From: Phoronis australis
Lineage: Eukaryota > Phoronida > Phoronidae
NCBI GenBank assembly: GCA_002633005.1
Contig: NMRA01000213.1
Location: 525,529-589,528 of the forward strand
Length of the DNA stretch: 64,000 nt
Reading direction: 5' to 3'
A model generated the notes under the pieces. The model did not search any database. It had not been told where the DNA came from and worked only from the letters and a program-made list of their open reading frames with translations. Positions 46,985 through 59,339 of the stretch are shown here, piece by piece (position 1 is the first letter of the stretch; the number at the start of each line of letters is the position of its first letter). The position numbers and the translations under genes were made by a program.

Positions 46985-47146
46985 TATGCCGGGGCGGATC
47001 AAGGATTTTGAGTTAGGGGGGAGGGGGGCAGAGTATTAACCATGATTTTGCACGTCATCCATTCACAACCGCCGAATCGTCAAATGGAATTTGAAAATTT
47101 AGGGTGGGCCATGGCCCTCTTGGGCCCCCCTTGAATCACCCACTGA
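46985..47146. repeat. Small hAT-like element, copy 1
   Basis: Opens GGGGCGGATCAAGGATTTTG then a G-rich run, and closes with a C-rich run and TTGAATCACCCACTG, which is roughly the inverse of the opening. This CAGxGGCGGATCxAGG type terminus is typical of short non-autonomous hAT elements in invertebrates. About 160 bp, in gene D intron 2. Confidence 0.5.
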
Positions 47147-47740
47147 TGTGTTCTCTCCAACTTTATCCTCACCTTAGGACAAAAGTTCCTTATATCTATC
47201 GGTCGAATTGTTACTGTCGTTTTGCAACCGTCGGTGATCAATCTGGTTGTTAAAGTGTCGTTATACAGGTAATTACGGCCTCGGGAAATTATCTGAGTAA
47301 TAGTTTGTCAAGATGTGCAGAGACCAGAAAATATCCAGCAACTATATTACGTGTACATAAACACCTTTTAAGTTTAAGGGATACAAACCACGTTTTGGTG
47401 ATTTCAACCAATCATTGTTCTGTGCCTTGCTATTGCACCATCGGGGTCTCACTCGAGTTATAAAAGCAACGTTCATGTAAGAACACACAATCTTCTGCTA
47501 GGGCTCAAAACAGATACTACGATTCTTGATGGGTGGCCGTGCCGTACGAGTCGCCTAAAATGCAAGTCACGCTTGTCCGTTTAACATACTTCGTAAGTAG
47601 TTTTCAAAATGTCTCCAAACTTTTTAACGCAGGCGAGGGTTAGTGAGCATTGCTTTGTTTTGTAGAGCTGGATAGGAAAGTCGCCGTTAACTTTTGTCAA
47701 TAGGCCAAAACAGGTTTTTAGTTTCCTTTTAAAAGCAGTG

Positions 47741-47886
47741 GCGGATTTAAGGCATTGCCAAGGGGGTAATGCCCCCTCTAAAATTCTCCTAAATTTCGTG
47801 TGGCACAGCGGGGGTGCGAATGGCTTATGGGCAAACCCTGGCTAATATTCTGCCGCCCTAACTCAAAATCCTGGATCTGCCCCTGA
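47741..47886. repeat. Small hAT-like element, copy 2 (opposite orientation)
   Basis: Opens AGTGGCGGATTTAAGGCATT and closes AAAATCCTGGATCTGCCCCT. The closing end, read in inverse, equals the opening of copy 1 (GGGGCAGATCCAGGATTTTG), so the two copies are the same family in opposite orientation about 600 bp apart. Confidence 0.55.
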
Positions 47887-48021
47887 AAAGATTCATGATC
47901 TAAGGTGTCTTGGCATTACCAGTAACATAGCGCTGGACGCTCTGCCACTCCCCGTTGCAATAGCATAGTCCTACCAAGTTACCAATGACTATTCCATTTT
48001 CATGACATGTTGATTTTGCAG

Positions 48022-48196
48022 GGAACGTGTGCCCGATCGGCTGGTTGCCTCTTGAATCGAGTTGTTACGGTTTGTTCGTTACTTCACACCTGCTGACCTA
48101 CGAGCTAGCCAAGCTTCACTGTGCGCTTCGCAACAGCCACCTTGTGTTCCTGAACAGTTATGTGGAAATCGAGTACCTTCTCAGTACGATAGAAAG
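48022..48196 (+). CDS. Gene D exon 3: C-type lectin domain, N-terminal half
   Basis: A 175-base exon, acceptor TTGATTTTGCAG, phase 1 in, phase 2 out (donor GTACGT). It encodes NVCPIGWLPLESSCYGLF, then YELAKLHCALRNSHLVFLNS and IEYLLSTIER. It has the full long-form CTL start: CPIGW, SCY and the helix cysteine in KLHC. RNSHLVFLNS is shared with gene C (RNSHILFLNS). The second half follows after a 4.6 kb intron. Confidence 0.85.
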
Positions 48197-49558
48197 GTAC
48201 GTGTCATCGATCTCTGAAGCAGATATTGCACACCCTAATAAAAACATCACAGCAAACTGTTGACGAACAAATTTCGTTGACATATCACAATCTAGTGACC
48301 TAGTCAAAGAATTGAAACCTGTTCAATTGGACTAAATGGTCCTTGAGAGTGACGCTCCCTTGTTGAGGAATAGCTGAATGATAGGGATAGGGGGACAGGT
48401 GGAGATTCCCGCTCTGCTCTCGCGAGACACAATCTAAAGTAACGTTCCAAGCAGTAGGCCAAGCAAACCTTCCACCTCCGTGTTCATCATTTAAGTGATG
48501 GGGATATACATGTATGTCTTAATGAAGATGACCTCATTGACGCCTCTTCCGACTCAGTTCTTGTTTATTCTTAAAATTTCAATGTAGCCATTATCGAAGT
48601 CGTGGCTTATTGCACCGCCGACGAAACACCTTCCCCACGTTACTGCAGTGTTGGTACAACCCTTTCCAAATGGGTTCCTGAGTTTCCTCGGTACACGCGT
48701 CGGTACAACTGTCACCCTCACAACGGAAGTGATACGCTACCTCGCAGACGTTTTATTTAACAGGTGTGTCCTTGGATGCACTTAGAAATGCCGGATAATG
48801 TTACCTGGACAGCGAGCAATATTGATCCCACAACCAGACCTAATACGCTACACAGTAACTTTTAGGCAACCCTCTATGTACGGAAACGACACTCTAGCAA
48901 CAGACCGATTCTTACTTTTTAGCACGTTACTCATCGCACACCTGGAATACTCGCAATAGGACAAGGCAGTTTAAAGGTGTTTAGTAAATACCGTAGTCCA
49001 GTTAAACAGATTAAATTTTGTTGATTATGAAGTTTACTGGATGGATAAAGAGCTACATTTCAAGAATCTATTGGCCATAACTATGTCCAATTAAAGATCG
49101 TCTGCTTTAGATTCGAAAATCGAAAAAGCACAGTCGGACAATGCAGTGCGACTTACCTGCATATATGAAACGATATTTTCCAGCTATACCATGGTGGTCT
49201 CACGAAAACCAGGTACCAATTGTATGCTAAAGGTTTTAAATGATTGCTCATTTAGAGTTTCAACTCCAAGTTTATTCGTGAAACGTATTTCACACACCGC
49301 CTCGTTTAGTTTTGAATTTGCAATAGGTAGCGAAAGTGTAATTTGCACGTCCTCCTACATAAATACCGACTCGGTGTGTATCTTAAAATCAAAAATCAAA
49401 CACTAAAACTTGTTTTTATAGTCTTTTCTAATTTTTCTTCACAATTAATTTTGCCCGAATTTCGGTCTTAAGTTAGACAATTCTTGGTCTTATAGCGTTA
49501 TTAGATTTAAGTTACTTTTCATGAAAAGACCCGCAGGCGTTCCCCAGCTACATGTGCT

Positions 49559-49789
49559 ATGAAGCTGCGCGTACATACTGTATACATGCTTCCCTTTATA
49601 ATCTATTTACACGCAATTCTTGTAGTAACACCAATTTCCGTTTCGCTTCGGACCGCGAGCTCTTTCAGAAAGATCGTCTATTTCCACGCCGAAGACGAAA
49701 CTACCAGTACTTTGCCAAACCTAACTCCGTCTTCTGTAAGATCAGAAATTGTGCGCGTTAGCTGTTCGTTAAAAGCTTATTTCGTGTGA
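49559..49789 (+). other. Signal-peptide-like open frame inside gene D intron
   Basis: A 76-codon ATG frame reads MKLRVHTVYMLPFIIYLHAI then LVVTPISVSL and a serine/threonine-rich tail (TTSTLPNLTPSSV) with no cysteine framework. The start resembles a secretory signal, and the layout (signal then short linker) recalls gene D exon 1, but the only nearby donor (TCT|GTAAGA) would be phase 0, not phase 1. It could be a relic of a duplicated first exon or chance. Confidence 0.2.
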
Positions 49790-50759
49790 TGTTGCAAAGA
49801 TTCTGCAAGCGAACAAATTCTTTTTGCTCGCAATTTCGGTCAGAAATGACTTATACGTGTAGTTTATGAGATGTATATGAGGAAATTTTCGTTTTCGAAA
49901 AAAATGATTTTTCCAAGTACCCAACAACGATAGCTCCCATACATGTATGTGACGTGCATGAATGATGTCAAAGAGTGTATTAGCTCTCCCTTCCGTTATC
50001 CAGACTATCTATTAATTCCATGCCGTATTGAGTTGGTCATATAATCGAAAGGGGTAAACTATTCGTATTTCGGATAACTTAAGAGGACACCAAACCAGGT
50101 TTAGCCAATTAATAGATACTAAAACGACTTTTCCAATTTTCTGAAGCAAAATAATATGGTCATTAATTCTCGACAACCCTGAAAAATTTGGAGGGAAAGT
50201 TCAAAACTCATTTCAAAATCTACTAAACGGGAAAACGTGACCTTCACTTTGAACGACAGTTGTAAGAAAAGAACAACCGACAAGGACCACAGTGTCCAAT
50301 CTGTGACATAGGGATTATGAGTTTTGAGTTCATTCCTGTGTTTAACGTGGAAGACTGACGCCATTGATGCAGTAGCAGATGACAGAACTAGGAGGGGTGG
50401 TGAATCATCAAAACAGAGCTTAGTATCCATTAAATATTCCACGAGTGACAACTGGTTCAGCCATATATGAAAATACATGTTCCTCGACTGAACAGTTTTG
50501 GCGATAACCTACCAGGTGGTGAATGCTGTGCCCTAAGAAAGGAATTCCGTCAAGTGTTGGCCTCGATTACGCTCAGGCATCAAGGACAAAGATCTAATTG
50601 CTTTACTCAAACTCGAAATTGTTGATAATACTTCTCGGGCTACCTTGGTATGAATGCGTGTTTACTGGTAAGCATTCTGGACTCGAATACTATGTAGTTT
50701 ACATGGATAACTGTTTAATCATGTTGTACACTTGATGAACTCCGCAGTAAAACTATAAC

Positions 50760-51010
50760 TTTGAGTCTGAACTCGAAATGTCGAGTTTTCATTCGAAATC
50801 TCGATTTTTACTCGCCGAGTTGGTAGCCGGAATCTAGAGACCATTGATTGGAAATTTGGACTACGTTATAGTTTGCATAATCCCAAATATACTTAAGCAC
50901 AGAATAATACAATCATCTTTACTTCGTATCAAAAAGGAAAACAGAAATTCCAAATATTTTTTCTATTTCCATTTCGAGTAAAACGATTAGATCGCAGTTC
51001 CAGGTGTTTC
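50760..51010. repeat. Dispersed repeat, copy 1
   Basis: Shares interrupted similarity with 60150-60320: ACTCGAAAT-type stretches, then CTTAAGCACAGAATAATACA against CTCGAGCATAGAATAATACA, then TTTCGAGTAAAACGATTAGA against TTTCGTCTAAGATGATTAGA. Family unknown. Confidence 0.45.
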
Positions 51011-52803
51011 GTAACAGGTACTACTTAGGGGGCAACAAGACAAGGCATTTGTCGAAAATAGATTCAAAGAAGGATCGTTTGACTACTGTTGTCACGTTCT
51101 CAAAAAGCACGAAAATTTCATTCCTGGAAGGAGTTTCCTAAAGCATTGTCATCCGGTTCAATTTTCTTTAGTAGGAAACACCAATCATTCTACGGTTATG
51201 AATGCTGAAATTTTGGTTTTGATACGTTAGCGCCACACATTGATGTGCAAAGCACGCAAAAATACATGGCGTAAACTGTTGTTAACGTTTGAAGTGAAAA
51301 ACGCCTTTTGATTTTTTTACAATATTTATGTTGATTTCGCTGGCAAAGTCACGGGGTGCACGACGGAGCTGATACCCACCCACCCCCCCCCCCTTTAATG
51401 CATAAAACTTCTCCCACACTCGAACCTCATGCCTTAACTTTGCTCCCCTTTTTTACAAAGTGTCTACAAGTTGTCATACCTACCTCGCTCGCCAAAACTT
51501 TACGTTTAGCCCCCATAGCCAGACTTATACGATGGCACTTGGCTTTCCTCCACTTCGACTGCTGGTTCATGACCGGTGGTAATCACATGTAGCCAGTTTT
51601 GTCAAGCGCCCAGTAGAATGAACCAGAAAGCTTGTTGTAGATTACTGTCTAGATTTAACCATGGTTGTAAATGCTTGAATTTGGTTACCAACTATTTTGG
51701 GCATGCTATTTTAGTTGCGCCTTATTCAATTTGTGTATTTGTAATGAGGAAATAAACGCAAAGATTCAGGACTGTCCGCAGACTGAGTAGACACTGACAC
51801 GGGTTGACTCGCCGAAGACGCTGACGGGAAAAGGTCTAGTTCGTACGGGATCAAACACGCAAAGTCTGTCGTTTTGGTGAAGTCTAACTTATTACATATT
51901 TCACTCGTGGCCTCAGTGTCTTCACTCCATCGCAGTATTCACAATACTCGTCAAGATCGCTCTCTAAGTTTCCGTAACTTCACTTCTATCCGCCATTCCA
52001 TATACACATGTATGCTGCAAACTGATCCACGTCTTCCACTGATGATATTCTTTATATAAGCACAGACTCAGAAATACCTTTCGCATTATAACCGGGTTCC
52101 CATTCATTCCCGTGCACACATTCGCTAGTGAGACCGAGTACTTTTCACGAGCTATTCCAACATGCTATTGAAGAACTTTCCAATGAAAGTTAGAAAATGC
52201 TAATGTCACCCCCATTAATTGTCTATAATCATGTTGGTGATGGGCAAATTTGCAGCTGATTAGCTAAGTTGCATGTTTTTTAAGACAGATGCGGATATGC
52301 CATGAAGGTAATGAATCCACGACGTGGCGAAGAGGAAGGGGGGGGGGATTGGTCAGAGCAGATTTGTGCGAAAATATATTTACTTTTCTGACCAGCCTGC
52401 AGCCGATGCGTTAAAAATATGCAGTGATTTGATTTGTCAGCACAATGTCAAGACATGTGGCAACACGTATTATGGTGAGGAGGAAAACACACTTCTCATA
52501 AACGAATCACCAAAACTTATCCAGGTGCAGTTTTCATGAAAAATTGAGATGACAATAATGGGTATGGGGAAAGAAGAAGAGGTATACGAATCGAGAAAAA
52601 AGAATTGTGTTCACGATCAAGCCACTGTGTCTCTGAGCAATGCCTATGATTCATTACGGAAGGCGTGGCTCATACAGATACATGTAATAACGTTTGAACA
52701 GGGTAACTTGAATATTCGAGAAACAGTTGAAAGTTTTCCAAAATCTATTATGAATTAAATGGCGAATGTTTTATGCTTGCTCGTAAATTCATCGCATTTT
52801 CAG

Positions 52804-53012
52804 ATTTAACGTCTCATCTTTGACGTTCTGGTTAAGTAAGGTGCATGGAACATATGCAAAGGCTTGGATGGTACCAACTGCTCCTGGATTCCATAAAGAG
52901 TCTCTCCCTGCGGACATGTGCACCAGCGCCACCTGTGCCAATGGTCGTTGTGACGAGATGCGAGAGTTGTGCACGGCTAAACGACACGTCATATGCGAGA
53001 AAAACAAACCGG
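52804..53012 (+). CDS. Gene D exon 4: C-type lectin domain, C-terminal half
   Basis: A 209-base exon, acceptor GCATTTTCAG, phase 2 in, phase 1 out (donor GTGAGT). It encodes FNVSSLTFWLSKVHGTYA, WMVPTAPGFHKES and a cysteine block with spacing C-x4-C-x4-C-x6-C-x7-C ending VICEKN. This spacing is identical to gene B. There is no EPN/QPD or WND motif; VPTAPGFH occupies the site, as QPVAAGFH does in gene C, so canonical calcium-dependent sugar binding is unlikely while the fold should be kept. Confidence 0.85.
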
Positions 53013-55754
53013 GTGAGTTAAAAATGAAACGACTAATTTGATTGAAGGCGGACCGTTCTTCGGGCATGGGCTCGGGAACAGTGGAACTCATGCAATTCAC
53101 AATTGTCTCTCCTAGTTCACTGTTAAACCATACCCTAAAGAGGCAGTATCTTTGCTTCTCATTGAAAGATTTAGTTTTTTAAATACGTACTTCAATGTTT
53201 CAGGCAGTCTCTCCAAAAAGCATTATCTATTGGTGCAAGGGTCTCGGTATAGTTGTCATTAAATTTTATCATAACTATACATTTAACAGTTGTGTTTTCC
53301 TCAGCTTCAAACATATTAGCCCATTTAGAATCAGATAAATAACATCCTCTTTATCCATATCCTTTTTAAAGCTTTGTTAATAGTTTTTTTCTCTCGCATG
53401 ACCTGGAATGTGTTATGGCACGATTGGTTAGTAACACCGATTTTGCATGGGCGAATCTCAAAGTAGTGCAAAGTAGAAATCCATGCGCCTTACATGTAGT
53501 CTGCAAAACACTGTTTTCGCAAACCGAGGTGATTTACATGTATCACACATTTGTAATACCGCATCATACATGCCATTGTTGGCTGTGTGTTTGAGTAATT
53601 GACGCGAACAGAGAGAGGTTCCCGTCGCTTTATGCGCGAAACGTGTGGCCCCTTTTTAATTCTTTTTAGTAAGATATAGAATAAAATATATCAGGTTCGA
53701 AATCTTTTTTCTTTACTTCATTATGCAATTAACACGATTTCTTTTTTCTGTAAATGTTCTTTATTTAAGTTGCAAGAAAGTAAAGGTGGGCTTGTAATGG
53801 AGAAAAAAGGAGAGGAGGCTTGCTGTAGAACACAACAAGTAAAAATCTCATAGCAAATTTAACTGAAATATTGACTACATTGAATTGATTGTTGTGTTAT
53901 GAGAATGAAAATAAGAAAGTTGCACAGGCAGGATGGCTTTTTTGTTAACCATCGGATATTATGTACTACGATAGTTGGACACCCTGAGTTCAGACTTCAC
54001 GTTTATTTTCACGTTCACGTTAAAATTTGGCTGTTGCGAAATCTAATAATGGTTACTGTAACGTGAATCGGAAGGCGCAAATAAGTATGCGTCATATTTC
54101 ACGTTCACGTAGCTTTGTGAAACCAAATACCAACAACCAAACCCGCGCCAACCAGACAATGTCGGAATTCCGTGAAGGTGACAAGGTTGTAGTGATTGAC
54201 AAATCGAGTGTTGCAACTGTACGCACTCCAAGTCGGAAGGACATGCAAATAACTTTTTAAACGAACCATTTACGGATTCCATATCAACGTTCATTCAATT
54301 GGAGACAAACCCCAACTCAAGAAACGCGACGAGACTGACTATCTGTGCTGTCTCAAGGTCAATTCAGTGCATGCGCGCGGGGAAGCCCTGTTGACCGTGT
54401 ATTACAAATCCAAAGGCTAATTTTATTAGATTCTAAGTTGAACATTTGTTTTGAAAGCTGAACGCAATTTACAGTTGTTAAGTTTAAAATAAAATTACTG
54501 ACAAAAAGTGACTGAGTTTACTGTACTTTACATTGCGTAAGCGTGTTTTTACAGAAGTTGCGTCATGTGGTTGAATGTTTCAGACACGCTGAGTTTTTGT
54601 GAAAATCCCTCGGCAAGTCTCGGAATTTTCACGAAGTTTCCAATAGATTTTTCCCATGTAGTAAACCTGAGAGTCGAGTAGGATTCTCTATGTTTTTAGC
54701 ATCTTAACTTCACCCTTCTTGTATTTTTCTGGTGAAAACACATCTTTTTATTCTCATGATTATTTTAACCTTGTCATTCCAGACGAAGTTTAAAAAATAT
54801 TCAAACCATCTAGTTTTTAGTCGAGAAGCTTGTGGAGAGATGTCAGTGCACGAATCATCTTTGGAAAACTAATTGTTCGCAAAAATGTATTTGTTCTGAA
54901 AACTTTTAGTTTCCTTCTAGACCAGATATTCATCAAACGTCATATCCGAATTCAATCTTTTGTTCAATGTTACGTTCTATCTTTTAGTTTAGATTTATAT
55001 CAAAGAATATATTAGCCGTTAAAGCTTGTAACTCCTCGGTCCAATCTCCAAAGCCGTTAGTGAAATACTTGCTTCTTAAAAATTGCGTTGCTGCAAACCC
55101 CTATGACAATGTTTTTGTTTTGTTTTTTTTGTTTTTTGTTTTTTTTTTAATTTGCCATTAGACCTCACATTTCAACATGTTTAGAGCATATTCATTGTTG
55201 TTAGAAAATAACTTGGTTACACGTCCATATTTATTATGGTCAAGGCTGGTTGGCAGATATCAAGAAACATGAATTATCTTATATCCGAAAAGGTATGGTC
55301 GTACTGTCTATTTATCAGTTTATACATGTAAGTCTCCTACCGTACATTCGGAAACGCTGCACGTCAAAGTGATCCTTGAAAATTAAGCGCATCTAATTTT
55401 TGATCCACGTCTAAACCGTTTTCTAAAACGCTCTTGCGACCACTTAAGCGACCCCACAAATTGCGGTGCGGAATCTTCCCGATTTTTCTCCATGTTTTTC
55501 AGTGTTGGCCGTTTACTTAAGAATCTGTGGTTTTTTAATATTTGAAGGAAGATTGGTGGCGTGTCTGTTTACAGTGTTACAGTGCCACTTAAGTTTTCCT
55601 TTTGTATTTATTTTTGTGTATTTTGAAGTTAATTTGGTCTTCATGATTAATTTACATTCTAGAAATGTATAGGGGTGAAAGGAACTGTGCGAGTAATGAA
55701 TGCAAAGATGCAAGTTCTTAAAAGCCGACTAATGATGATTTTTTGCAATTTCAG
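53013..55754. other. Gene D intron 4
   Basis: A 2.7 kb intron. The frame at 54027-54260 includes MSEFREGDKVVVIDKSSV, vaguely like the start of a small beta-barrel domain, but I cannot name it and it may be a decayed retrocopy. Short repeats of TTTCACGTTCACGT occur at about 54008 and 54097. T-rich tract at 55116-55150. Confidence 0.4.
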
Positions 55755-55945
55755 TCGAACGAGCCCGGAGTTTGAATGATCTGTCCACCTCCTCATTCAG
55801 TGCTTCTTCGTACCATGTGTCCCTCGAATGTCGTTATCCTCCGTTGAATGGTACCGCTTGGTGCGCTGCCAACGCAACGAACTATGATGAATACATTCAA
55901 GTTGACCTCGGGGTCGACTGGGCGGTGACAGCTATTGGAACTATG
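55755..55945 (+). CDS. Gene D exon 5: F5/8 type C domain, part 1
   Basis: A 191-base exon, acceptor GCAATTTCAG, phase 1 in, phase 0 out (donor GTAACC). It encodes ERARSLNDLSTSSFSASSYH, LNGTAWCAANATNYDE, then YIQVDLGVDWAVTAIGTM. The run from AWCA to AIGT is nearly the same as in gene C. Length and phases are identical to the gene C exon. The long minus-strand frame across this exon (55793-56242) is its antisense shadow. Confidence 0.9.
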
Positions 55946-56771
55946 GTAACCATTGTCGTTGGCAGGGTCGCAATATATTGCACCGTCCATGTCCGCAAGG
56001 CATTTCATTAATGATTTCCGCTGGTTCAATTCCGTCACGGAATTGCTACCAAAAATTGTCCGAGGCACGAGTACACCTGTAGGTGAACGGTTTAGCGAAA
56101 ATTCGACTATGCAGTACGTTTCCACCAGAAGAATATCAAAAAGTCTGCACCATTTGCATTTTCTGTTCCATGAAAGTAGGGGAATTTTCAAAAATGCAGC
56201 TTTATTGCGAGAATTAGGAAAGTGGGAAAGTGCTTTACGCAAACTCTGTGATGTCTTTTTTGAGATGTCCTTGTTTCTTACAGTGGTCTCATATTTTGAG
56301 AATCAGTTTGATCCCTGATATTCTCAAGAGAAAATGGTTCTTAGAACGTGGGGCCCCTTTTCCTGACTGTTGCCCGCCTTACACAATTTTCACCGCCTCC
56401 CTATTTTGGATTACCCACTAAATTTTGATCGACATTGCCTTATGACGAAATGCAGTAGCTGAATTGCCGCCAAAGTATTTTAACTCTTGTAATTCGATGT
56501 TTCCGAGTTGAAGCGCAGAAGCAACCAAGTTTCACCGAAAAAACACAGTGACCTATTCAAAAATCATAGTCTGGTTGGATTCAGTTGTCGTTTCACTAAA
56601 ATTACATAGTTAGGACTTTTTTAAATTCCTCAAACACACGTACATTTTATGGAAAAATAACAGCCAAAGCTTTTATGATTTATTCCCAATTTGCACCGGA
56701 TTGACGAAAATATACACGTAGGAATATGAATATCATTGGAAATACATTAACGTAAAACCACGTGATTCTAG
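55946..56771. other. Gene D intron 5
   Basis: An 826-base intron from GTAACC to acceptor GTGATTCTAG. The plus-strand frame 55953-56318 has no recognisable domain. Confidence 0.5.
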
Positions 56772-56897
56772 GCACGTAACTTGGTCAACGGAGTAGATGT
56801 AGAGGCTCAGTTTGTGACATCATACGAAGCATCTACGTCTTTGGACGGCGTGAATTTCGTGTGCGTGCACGAAGAGGACTTCAATGGTTGTAGAGAG
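56772..56897 (+). CDS. Gene D exon 6: F5/8 type C domain, part 2
   Basis: A 126-base exon (42 residues), phase 0-0, acceptor ATTCTAG, donor GTAAAA. It encodes ARNLVNGVDVEAQFVTSYEA, then STSLDGVNFVCV and FNGCRE. The FVTSYEA.TSLDGVNF run is the central F5/8C motif (VTSYxxxxSxDGxxW). It is five residues longer than the gene C exon at a loop. Below the usual size of ORF calls and found by phase and homology. Confidence 0.85.
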
Positions 56898-59200
56898 GTA
56901 AAATACAGCTATGAGCAATGACTGCTATATGCTATTACATTTGAAATCTAGTAAAATGCAGTCACGGTGTTGAATTCTTCGGGTTATTGATCAGTAAAAC
57001 GCAATGACAATTACGGGGAATTTTTGTGGGTGAAGCATACGTGGAAACAAACTTTGTTCAGGTATCCCTTGACTCACGAAGCAAAACTTACTATCAGCAA
57101 TGTTTTCGTATAAGGACATCAAAATGAACTCCTAATGCACCAAGATGCATTAAATATCCGCCGAACTATACGCAGATGATCCCAAACCCGTCGGGAGAAG
57201 ATTATGCTGCTTTCGACCTACAATATTCTTTACATATCGGCCAACGGATTATGCTGAAATATTGTCTTCAATTCGGTAGCCTGTTTGAACTTTACCGATG
57301 TTGTGTTATTGTTCACGAAGCCTTAAATGGATGGCTCTCGCAAAATGGCAGGAACAAAATCTTCGGGAAACCCAGGGACTATTAACTGGTCAAGCTATGT
57401 CGGCCAATTTCAAAAAACTATTATCCATCGTTTGAATTATATGTGAGCAGTTAACAACTATGATTGTTTCTTTTCGGCTATTGGTGAAAGTAAGTTCAGT
57501 TGAGTAAATTCAAGGTGAGTTAATCGCAATTTCGTCAAATTGGTGCTCTCAGACATGTCTAACGATTAGGTGTGGTGACTACTGAGGGCGCTTCATCACG
57601 AAAATGCGTATGGTGAAGGTACATTCAAAGGACGCACAAAAATGGAGTATAAAACAGGTTATCACATTTACTGGAATATGAGCCCACGACCATACATGTA
57701 TATTTGGGGACGTTGCATCTCTTAAAAATATTATCAGGAACTAGACGAATTTATAAGTTTTTATTTCGAATTCTACGTGTTTGCCAGAAAAAGGCACACG
57801 CAAACACGAATTTAAAAAACGGACCTATTAATCCGACGTTTCGTCTATTCATTAGACGTCATTAGTATACAAACAATCAGACGTCAGGTGTCGACATACG
57901 AGTCAGGTAAGATCCATGACGTAACTTGGAGTATTGACAGATTGAGAGGCGAAAGTCTAACATCGACACAAAGCAATAAAAATGGCAACTATTGGACGCA
58001 GGATACATCGGATGAAACCGCCATTTCCTTCACGGAAACCTGTGCACCAAATTTTATGAAAATCCATCAATGAACTTTGGTAAATACAGTCGTGCGTAAA
58101 GTAGTCCTACCCGTCCGAAAATCGTCAGGGATGCTCATCGCGACCGGACCTCTGGAGAATTCCGTAACAATCTTTCAAGCGGTTTTGCTGTTAGAGAAGC
58201 GAAAGTCACACAAACTTATAATTAATGAAAATGGCCACGGTGAGACACAGATTACGTAAAATCCGTTTGAAAATGGGAACATCCGAAGGCATCATCGCTT
58301 CCATAACAGAAACCTATTTCATTAGAATTCTTCGCTCATGCTAAGAGACCGTAGATTCCCTCATTGCCGAATAGTAGCGGCAAAGTTGCTACTCTACGTC
58401 AGAGGGTCTCAATTTTATTCTCAATTCCTTGCCTTTCATTGGCGAAACTTTGTGTGACTTCGATAAATTTTGTCGGAAAAGCGCTCTAGAGAATGCACCT
58501 AAGGGTGAAGAAAACCCTTAAACTGTAACGATGGCCGGCGTACATGTGAAGTGTAATTGTTTTATGTTCAATTTTCGTACATGTATTTACGTAACTTCAA
58601 AGATGTGCATGAGCGCTAGCATAGAAGACACGACCAAGACCAAATGTTCAATATAATGCTAATTATTTGATTATGCACTTAGCATTAAAGTCTTCAAAAT
58701 TGGGTCCTGTGCACTTCCTATAAATTTTTGCACGTAGACAGGACTCATGTACATTGAGAATTACATGCACGCACAAACACTGCCTAATTTGAAAATTGGC
58801 GCAGGGGCACAAACCTTGCTAGGCCTAAGGTCCTGCCTTGTAGAACTGCACTGCCCTGATTTAAGTCACCAGGTCAAAAGTGAAAGATATCCACACGTAT
58901 TGGTCTCTGAACCCACAGGGCTATTATACTCTCGGTTTCAGCGCCACCTACATGTAAATGTGGCACTGTGATATGATGATGATGAACGACACACGTACTT
59001 CTGCTGTAAATACCGACATATGAGATCTGACATGCCACATTTTGAATACATAATTAACATTTATCACGCTGATAGGATAATCAATGTCTTAGAAACACCG
59101 CATAAGTCTGTGACATTTTTCTTAGAAAGACAGTTAATAACTGCTTCACATCATGAACACTTTGGATAACCGTTCTCTGTTTTACAAAGTTCGTGTGTAG
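56898..59200. other. Gene D intron 6
   Basis: A 2.3 kb intron. A short hairpin occurs near 57838-57860 (GACGTTTCGTCT against TAGACGTC). Short frames at 57888-58259 and 58747-58971 are unrecognised. No mobile element named. Confidence 0.45.
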
Positions 59201-59339
59201 TTCCAGGGAAATACCAACGATCGAGATTTGGTAATTCAAAGACTCTACTTTCCAAAAGTAGCTAAGCACGTGAGGATTCGACCCCTCACGTACCGTGGAT
59301 GGAAGTCCTTGCGGTTTGAAATATATGGATTCCCCTACG
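59201..59339 (+). CDS. Gene D exon 7: F5/8 type C domain, part 3
   Basis: A 139-base exon, acceptor GTGTGTAG (chosen over the CCAG six bases later because it gives the same length and FxGN start as gene C), phase 0 in, phase 1 out. It encodes FQGNTNDRDLVIQRLYFP, KVAKHVRIRPLTYRGWKSLR and FEIYGFPYG. The homologous donor position reads G|GCAAGT instead of G|GTAATA, so the following intron must use a GC donor. A GT within a few bases that keeps the frame was not found. Confidence 0.85.

Larger units (their letters stand above)
45723..48021. other. Gene D intron 2
   Basis: A 2.3 kb intron with two small hAT-like repeats (46985 and 47741). The sequence around 46050-46080 (AAAAATTCGACCCCCCCCCC then TTTTAGGCT) resembles 43240-43267 (AAAAATTCGAGCCCCTTCCC then TTTTTAGGCT), perhaps two old copies of one repeat. 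Minus-strand frames at 46160-46534 are unrecognised. Confidence 0.4.
48197..52803. other. Gene D intron 3 (4.6 kb)
   Basis: Splits the CTL domain. It contains a signal-peptide-like frame at 49559, one copy of a dispersed repeat at 50760, a poly-C run near 51375-51391 and several short unrecognised frames (for example 52324-52758). No CTL-like sequence was found between the two CTL exons. Confidence 0.45.

Noticed and set aside
48587-48765. Possible middle exon for the gene D lectin domain
   Set aside because: The paralogues show the CTL in two exons with matching phase, and this stretch has no CTL-like residues.
54027-54260. Frame with MSEFREGDKVVVIDKSSV as a possible CAP-Gly-like domain
   Set aside because: Only a short vague resemblance, no conserved GKNDG motif, no splice support.
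55793-56242. 149-codon minus-strand frame
   Set aside because: Antisense of the gene D F5/8C exon, which has clear domain homology and splice sites on the plus strand.
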